Shown here one piece after another: positions 54,882 through 64,000 of a stretch of DNA of 64,000 nt (the stretch's first letter is position 1; every line of letters begins with the position of its first letter). The position numbers and the translations under genes were made by a program. The notes under the pieces are model-generated. The model had not been told where the DNA came from, did not search any database, and worked only from the letters and a program-made list of their open reading frames with translations. The DNA comes from Dietzia cinnamea NBRC 102147. GTDB taxonomy: Bacteria > Actinomycetota > Actinomycetes > Mycobacteriales > Mycobacteriaceae. The stretch is from the NCBI RefSeq assembly GCF_001571065.1, contig NZ_BCSW01000009.1, forward strand, positions 32,780 through 96,779, read 5' to 3'.

Positions 54882-55682
54882 TCAGACCGCGACCGGGGCC
54901 TTGATGCCCGGGTGGTGCTCGTAACCGACGACCTCGAAGTCCTCGAAACGGTAGTCGAAGATCGACTCCGCCTTCCGTAGCCGTAGCTCCGGGTACGGGT
55001 ACGGCTCACGCTCCAGCTGGGTGCGCACCTGCTCGACATGGTTGTCGTAGATGTGGCAGTCCCCGCCGGTCCAGATGAACTCGCCCACCTCGAGGCCTAC
55101 CTGCTGCGCGACCATGTGCGTGAGCAGGGAGTAGGAGGCGATGTTGAACGGCACGCCCAGGAAGAGGTCGGCGCTGCGCTGGTAGAGCTGGCAGCTGAGC
55201 TTGCCGTCGGCCACGTAGAACTGGAACAGCAGGTGACACGGTGGCAGCGCCATCTGCGAGAGTTCGCTGACGTTCCACGCGCTGACGATGTTGCGCCGCG
55301 AGTCCGGGTCCGTACGCAGCAGGTCCACGGCCGCCGCGATCTGGTCGATGTGCCGGCCGTCCGGGGTGGGCCACGACCGCCACTGGACGCCGTAGACGGG
55401 GCCGAGCTCGCCGGCCTGGTCCGCCCACTCGTCCCAGATGCTCACGCCGTGGTCCTGCAGCCATCGCACGTTCGAGTCGCCGCGCAGGAACCACAGCAGC
55501 TCGTAGGCGACCGATTTGAAGTGGACCCGCTTGGTCGTGAGAAGGGGGAAGCCGGCGGCGAGGTCGTACCTGATCTGGTGACCGAACAGGCTGCGCGTGC
55601 CCGTTCCCGTGCGATCCGCCTTCGGGGTGCCCTCTTCCAGGACGAGCCGGAGCAGATCCTCGTACGGGGTGGGGACGGTCAT
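54882..55682 (-). CDS. thyA: Thymidylate synthase
   Basis: Methylates dUMP to dTMP using methylene-tetrahydrofolate, 266 residues. The catalytic Cys149 is in [13 protein letters not shown], and [18 protein letters not shown] and [11 protein letters not shown] are further hallmarks. The C-terminus ends PVAV. GGGGTGGGGACGGTC precedes the ATG, a weak ribosome-binding site. First gene of the thyA-folA pair. Confidence 0.98.
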   Translation of the reverse strand: MTVPTPYEDLLRLVLEEGTPKADRTGTGTRSLFGHQIRYDLAAGFPLLTTKRVHFKSVAYELLWFLRGDSNVRWLQDHGVSIWDEWADQAGELGPVYGVQWRSWPTPDGRHIDQIAAAVDLLRTDPDSRRNIVSAWNVSELSQMALPPCHLLFQFYVADGKLSCQLYQRSADLFLGVPFNIASYSLLTHMVAQQVGLEVGEFIWTGGDCHIYDNHVEQVRTQLEREPYPYPELRLRKAESIFDYRFEDFEVVGYEHHPGIKAPVAV

Positions 55683-55743
55683 GAGGCGGAGTCTACTGAA
55701 AATCCGGGGGCCGACCCACTGGGGCTCTCAGCGACCCATTCCG

Positions 55744-56484
55744 TCACACCGACCAGCCCGCCGTGGCGGCGAGCACCTTCTCCGTGAGATCTGGCCGGCA
55801 GACGAGGATGTCCGGGGAGTGGGCGTCGGACTTGTTGAACTCGATCGGCGAGCCGTCGGGCCGGGACGCGTGCAACCCGGACGCCAGCGCCACCGCGACC
55901 GGCGCGGCCTGATCCCACTCGTACTGCCCGCCGGCGTGGAGATAGACGTCGGCGTCGCCGAGCAGTACCGAGAGCATCTTGGCCCCGGCGGAGCCCATCG
56001 GACGCACGCGTAGCCCGAGCTCGTCGGCGATCTCGTGCACGCCGGCCGGTGGGTTGTTGCGGCTGATCACCATGGTGCCGGAGAACGGCCCGTCGACGTG
56101 GTCGACCTGGTCCGACCGGAACACCCTGCCCGCGTCGGGCAGGCCCACCGAGGCGAGGGCGGGCCGGCCGTCCACCACGAGCGCCACGTGCACCGACCAG
56201 TCCGAGCGGCCGGTCGAGAACTCCTTGGTCCCGTCGATCACATCGATGATCCACACGCGCGCCTTGTCCAGGCGGCTCAGGTCGTCGGAGACGCCCTCCG
56301 AGAGGGTGCCGTCGTCCGGCCGGTGCACCGCGAGCACCTCGTCGGTCCAGCTCTGGGCGACCTCGTTGGCGACCCGCGCGAGCGACCGCCCGTGCAGCAA
56401 CCCGCCGGCCCGGGTGCCCCGGACGATGTCCCCGATGCCCGTGGCGAGGTGGTAGGCCAGGTCGTGGTCGCTGAGTTCGCGCAT
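55744..56484 (-). CDS. cysQ: CysQ-like 3'(2'),5'-bisphosphate nucleotidase / inositol monophosphatase family
   Basis: 246 residues, Mg2+-dependent lithium-sensitive phosphatase fold. The family motifs WxxDPxDGT and YEWDQAAP appear as WIIDVIDGTKEF and YEWDQAAP. The usual Pro of DPxDGT is Val, and the acidic pair of LSEE is LSEG. CysQ converts PAP to AMP in sulfate assimilation; the changes make the exact activity uncertain. In mycobacteria cysQ is close to lhr-type neighbours. Divergent from lhr. Confidence 0.82.
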   Translation of the reverse strand: MRELSDHDLAYHLATGIGDIVRGTRAGGLLHGRSLARVANEVAQSWTDEVLAVHRPDDGTLSEGVSDDLSRLDKARVWIIDVIDGTKEFSTGRSDWSVHVALVVDGRPALASVGLPDAGRVFRSDQVDHVDGPFSGTMVISRNNPPAGVHEIADELGLRVRPMGSAGAKMLSVLLGDADVYLHAGGQYEWDQAAPVAVALASGLHASRPDGSPIEFNKSDAHSPDILVCRPDLTEKVLAATAGWSV

Positions 56485-56522
56485 GCCCTCACTCTACGGA
56501 GCAGGCGGCGCGTGGCGGCCTG

Positions 56523-56559
56523 TGTCGTCGGCCGCTCTGTCGTAGGCCGCTCTGTCGTA
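56523..56559. repeat. 15-bp tandem repeat in the cysQ-lhr divergent region
   Basis: TGTCGTCGGCCGCTC (56523-56537) and TGTCGTAGGCCGCTC (56538-56552) follow each other and are followed by a third partial TGTCGTA (56553-56559), a 15-base period. The array occupies the shared upstream region of two divergent genes and could be an iterated protein-binding site or slippage product. Confidence 0.75.
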
Positions 56560-56580
56560 GTCGTAGGCCATCATGACTTC

Positions 56581-61317
<4,737 letters not shown>

Positions 61318-61322
61318 CGCCC

Positions 61323-61351
61323 TTGAGACCCCACGCCCGATTAGTTAGAAT
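61323..61351 (+). promoter_or_regulatory. Promoter of the cation exporter gene
   Basis: TTGAGA (61323-61328), a 17-base spacer and TAGAAT (61346-61351), near-consensus, starting six bases after the lhr stop. The transcription start should fall near 61358. Confidence 0.7.
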
Positions 61352-61369
61352 ATGCGCATTGGTGCATAT
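61350..61369. promoter_or_regulatory. ArsR/SmtB-type operator
   Basis: ATATGCGCATTGGTGCATAT is an imperfect 20-bp palindrome with perfect outer arms ATATGC/GCATAT. It overlaps the last bases of the -10 and the start site of the exporter gene. The ATATG...CATAT form is typical of metal-sensing ArsR-family repressors such as SmtB, NmtR and KmtR. No regulator gene lies next to it. Confidence 0.65.
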
Positions 61370-61387
61370 GTCAGAGGGGGTAGCCGG

Positions 61388-62326
61388 ATGGGAGTGGGTC
61401 ACGCGCACGGTGCACACGGCTCGGGGCACACCCACGCTCGTCCCGCCGGACATGCCGGTGGGCGCCACCGCGCCAGGCTGGCGATCGCGTTAGCACTGAC
61501 GGCAGCGTTCTTCGTCGTCGAACTGGTTGCCGGCCTGCTCTCCGGCTCCCTCGCCCTGCTCTCCGACGCCGGCCACATGGGGGCCGACGTCGTCGCTCTC
61601 GGTGCGGCTCTCCTCGCGACGATCATCGCCACCCGTCCCGACTCCACCGGCCGGCGAACGTTCGGCCGCTACCGCGTGGAGATCTTCGCCTCCGGCCTCG
61701 CCGTGCTCATCATGCTGGGAATGGGCGTGTACGTTCTGGTCGAGGCGCTCGGCCGCCTCGGCTCCGATACGCCCGTCGCCACCGGGACGATGCTCGTCGT
61801 CGGCGTGCTCGGCCTGGTCGTCAACGTCATCTCCCTCCTGCTGCTCCGTGGCGGGTCCGACGAGAGCCTCGCGGTACGCGGCGCCTACCTCGAGGTCCTC
61901 GCCGACGCCGCCGGGTCGGTCGGGGTGATCGCGGCCGCGCTGCTCATACGTACCACCGGGTCGACGGTCTGGGACCTCGTGGTGGCCGCGGCGATCGCGG
62001 TATTCATCGTGGTCCGCGCGGTGGCGCTCGGCCGGCAGGTCCTCGCAGTCCTCGCCCAGCACGCCCCGGCCGGTGTTGAACCCGCCGCGGTCGAGGCCCA
62101 GCTCGGCGTCCTGCGCGACGTGAAGGAGGTGCACGACCTCCACCTCTGGACACTCACGTCCGGGATGGACGTGGGGACCGTCCATCTGGTCGTCGCCCCG
62201 GACGCGGACCACGCCGAGGTGCTCGACGATGCCCGACGTGTCCTGTTCGACGAGCACGGGATCGAGCACGTGACCGTGCAGATCGAGACCGCGGGCGTCG
62301 GCGGCTGCCGCGAACTGGGGTGGTGA
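61388..62326 (+). CDS. Cation diffusion facilitator (CzcD/ZitB-like metal exporter)
   Basis: 312 residues from ATG 61388 with GAGGGGG upstream; the ATG at 61352 is inside the operator and is rejected. The His-rich start (GHAHGAHGSGHTHARPAGHAGG) precedes six membrane segments and a C-terminal cytosolic domain. The metal site motifs are SDAGHMGADVVAL in TM2 and LEVLADAAGSVG in TM5, where the usual His of HxxxD is Glu. Exports Zn2+, Cd2+, Co2+ or Ni2+; the metal cannot be chosen from sequence. It abuts nei by three bases. Confidence 0.9.
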   Translation: MGVGHAHGAHGSGHTHARPAGHAGGRHRARLAIALALTAAFFVVELVAGLLSGSLALLSDAGHMGADVVALGAALLATIIATRPDSTGRRTFGRYRVEIFASGLAVLIMLGMGVYVLVEALGRLGSDTPVATGTMLVVGVLGLVVNVISLLLLRGGSDESLAVRGAYLEVLADAAGSVGVIAAALLIRTTGSTVWDLVVAAAIAVFIVVRAVALGRQVLAVLAQHAPAGVEPAAVEAQLGVLRDVKEVHDLHLWTLTSGMDVGTVHLVVAPDADHAEVLDDARRVLFDEHGIEHVTVQIETAGVGGCRELGW

Positions 62327-62329
62327 GCC

Positions 62330-63205
62330 GTGCCCGAGGGAGACACGGTCCACCGCGCGGCCACGCGGGTTGACGCCGCACTCGCCGGGCGGACCCTGGA
62401 CCGGGGCGAACTCCGGGTGCCGAGGTTCGCCGCGGTCGACCTGCGCGGGAGGACCGTGAAGGCTGCCCGGTCGCGGGGCAAGCACCTCTTCGTCGACATC
62501 GGGCCCGACGACCAGGGGCGTGACCCCGTCACCCTCCACCTCCACCTCAAGATGGAGGGCCGGGTCCTCGTGCTCCGCGCCGGGGAGAGGTGGCGGTTCC
62601 CCGCACACACCGCCCGGCTGGTCCTGCGCGCGGACGACGTCGAGGTGGTGGGGACCGAACTCGGTTTCCTGCGCGCCCTGTCGCCCGCCGAAGCCGACGT
62701 GGCTGTCGAGCACCTCGGGCCCGACCTCCTCGGTGCCGACTGGGATCCGGCGGCCAGCGTGGCCGAGGTCGTGCGGCGCATCGAGGAACGTCCCACCCGC
62801 ACCATCGGCGAGGCGCTCCTCGACCAGCGCAACCTCGCGGGCATCGGCACCGTCTACCGCGCCGAGTTGTGTTTCGTGCGGGGAGTGGACCCGCGCGATC
62901 CCGTCGAGACGGTCCGGGATCTCCCGGCGATGGTGAGGCTCGCACGCAGGATGTTGGTGGCGAACGCCGACCGTGTCGTCCGGGTGACCACGGGCGAGGC
63001 CCGGCGTGGTCGCGAGTTGTGGGTGTACGGCCGCGACGGCAAACCGTGCAGACGGTGCGGGACCGAGGTGGAGACCTTCCGCCTCGGCGGCCTCGCGAAC
63101 CCCGATGAGCCGAGTGATTCGCTCGACCGCATCGCGTACCGCTGCCCGTCCTGCCAGCCGAGCCGTGCCACACTGGGCGCATCGCCAACTGAGGAGAACT
63201 CGTGA
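62330..63205 (+). CDS. nei: Fpg/Nei-family DNA glycosylase (endonuclease VIII-like)
   Basis: 291 residues, GTG start. It begins PEGDTVHRAATRV with the nucleophilic Pro2 and Glu3; Lys in SRGKHLF is the conserved catalytic Lys of the family. A helix-two-turn-helix segment (TIGEALLDQRNLAGIGTVYRAE) and a zinc finger (CRRCGTEVE to CPSC) close the protein. Repairs oxidised pyrimidines. The lhr-nei neighbourhood is conserved in mycobacteria; here the metal exporter has come between. Overlaps the next gene by four bases (GTGA). Confidence 0.93.
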   Translation: MPEGDTVHRAATRVDAALAGRTLDRGELRVPRFAAVDLRGRTVKAARSRGKHLFVDIGPDDQGRDPVTLHLHLKMEGRVLVLRAGERWRFPAHTARLVLRADDVEVVGTELGFLRALSPAEADVAVEHLGPDLLGADWDPAASVAEVVRRIEERPTRTIGEALLDQRNLAGIGTVYRAELCFVRGVDPRDPVETVRDLPAMVRLARRMLVANADRVVRVTTGEARRGRELWVYGRDGKPCRRCGTEVETFRLGGLANPDEPSDSLDRIAYRCPSCQPSRATLGASPTEENS

Positions 63206-63957
63206 CCGACCGCAAGACGATCCTGATCACCGGGGCCAGCTCCGGGCTCGGCGAGGGTATGGCCCGCCGCTGGGCGGCGCACGGCAAGAACCTGGCACTG
63301 TGCGCACGGCGTCTCGACCGCCTCGAGGAGCTGCGCGCCGAGCTGGTGGCCGCCAACCCGTCGATCACCGTCGCCGTTCGCGAGCTTGATGTGGCCGACG
63401 GGGAGGCGGTGGAGCGGGTCTTCCGCGAGCTGGACGCGGAGCTCGGTGGGATCGACAGGTTCGTGCTCAACGCCGGGCTGGGCAAGGGCGCTTCTATCGG
63501 CACGGGCAAGGCGCACGCCAATCGCGAGACCGCGATGGTGAACGTGATCGGCACTCTCAACCAGGCCGAGGCGGCGACTCAGCTGCTGCTCGCGCGAGGG
63601 GAGGGGCACCTGGTGTTCATCTCGTCTGTGAGTGCGCTGCGGGGGATGCCCAAGGCGCAGAACACGTACGGCGCCACCAAGGCTTTCGTCTCGTCCCTGG
63701 CGCAGGGGATGTACGCCGAACTCGACAGCGCCGGAAGCCGTATCAAGGTGACGGACATCCTCCCCGGTTACATCCGCACGGACATCAACCGATCGGTGAA
63801 GACCGCGCTGATGACGGAGTTCGACGAAGGCGTCGACGCGCTGGTCAAGACGATCGATGCGGAGCCCGTCCGCGCGCTCGTCCCGGCCAAGCCCTGGAAG
63901 GTGATCGGCCCGCTGCTCACGCTGCTCCCGGAGAAGGTCAGCCGCCGCTTCGTCTGA
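63202..63957 (+). CDS. Short-chain dehydrogenase/reductase
   Basis: 251 residues, GTG start overlapping the nei stop. The NAD(P) motif TGASSGLGEG is at residues 10-19, NAG in LNAGLGKG, Ser in ISSVSAL and Tyr/Lys in NTYGATK. The C-terminal part with GYIRTDINRSVKTALM matches the SDR group of membrane-near, lipid-type dehydrogenases. Substrate unknown. It ends 43 bases before the window edge, which holds nothing else recognisable. Confidence 0.88.
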   Translation: MTDRKTILITGASSGLGEGMARRWAAHGKNLALCARRLDRLEELRAELVAANPSITVAVRELDVADGEAVERVFRELDAELGGIDRFVLNAGLGKGASIGTGKAHANRETAMVNVIGTLNQAEAATQLLLARGEGHLVFISSVSALRGMPKAQNTYGATKAFVSSLAQGMYAELDSAGSRIKVTDILPGYIRTDINRSVKTALMTEFDEGVDALVKTIDAEPVRALVPAKPWKVIGPLLTLLPEKVSRRFV

Positions 63958-64000
63958 GGTCGCCGCGGAATCATCTCGAGCTTGCACTTCCACCCGCCTT

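Noticed and set aside
56035..56580. N-terminal extension of lhr by 182 codons
   Set aside because: The extension is antisense to cysQ and lacks helicase sequence; Lhr proteins begin close to the ATG at 56581.
61352..61387. Earlier ATG of the cation exporter
   Set aside because: It lies inside the operator and ahead of the expected transcription start, and has no ribosome-binding site.
61490..62713. 407-codon minus-strand frame opposite the cation exporter and nei
   Set aside because: It spans two unrelated real genes and their junction, and has shadow-like composition.

Overview
The window is high-G+C actinobacterial DNA from a mycolic-acid-forming member of the Mycobacteriales. The evidence is a mycolyltransferase inside the ribosomal cluster, an ESX-4 type VII secretion locus beside rplQ-truA, a mycofactocin cluster and an lhr-nei pair. 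A Dietzia-like organism fits best: the spc operon lacks an S14 gene, the alpha operon lacks rpmJ, and a corynebacterial-type mycolyltransferase sits between rpsQ and rplN. The genus is an inference; no 16S gene is present.

Region 1 (1-19080) is the S10/spc/alpha ribosomal supercluster: rplC(partial)-D-W-B, rpsS, rplV, rpsC, rplP, rpmC, rpsQ; terminator; secreted mycolyltransferase; rplN-X-E; gap; rpsH, rplF, rplR, rpsE, rpmD, rplO; terminator; secY-adk-map; secretory lipase; infA, rpsM, rpsK, rpsD; strong hairpin; rpoA-rplQ; terminator. Exported lipid-active enzymes interrupt the cluster twice.

Region 2 (19097-24134) holds an SGNH-hydrolase lipoprotein, truA, a CPBP membrane protease overlapping an atypical SDR gene, and an unrecognised gene.

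Region 3 (24088-36283) is an ESX-4 type secretion locus: eccE, eccB, mycP, eccD, eccC, an Rv3446c-family accessory gene and two WXG100 genes. The order from rplQ-truA to the esx pair mirrors the known mycobacterial ESX-4 neighbourhood, but eccE is present and rplM-rpsI do not follow.

Region 4 (36382-42121) is mixed metabolism: an aldehyde dehydrogenase, a sulfurtransferase, a CitE-like lyase, a glyoxalase-fold protein and a two-gene ABC exporter.

Region 5 (42173-53646) is mycofactocin-centred: a DUF4442 thioesterase-like gene and mftR on the minus strand, then mftA-B-C-D, a mycofactocin-coupled SDR, and mftE-F-G on the plus strand. An alpha/beta hydrolase, a thioredoxin and an NDMA-type zinc alcohol dehydrogenase follow. 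MftA is a 28-residue peptide that mftB/C would mature, with mftD-F completing the redox cofactor; the SDR and the alcohol dehydrogenase are its probable clients. A palindrome sits in the mftA promoter, and an AGAACACGTTC box recurs three times around the hydrolase and alcohol dehydrogenase genes.

Region 6 (53743-63957) holds a DUF1707 protein, thyA-folA, a cysQ-like phosphatase, the Lhr helicase, a cation diffusion facilitator with an ArsR/SmtB-style operator, a Nei-family glycosylase and an SDR. No tRNA, rRNA, insertion sequence, prophage or CRISPR array was seen, and no intergenic stretch exceeds 300 bases.
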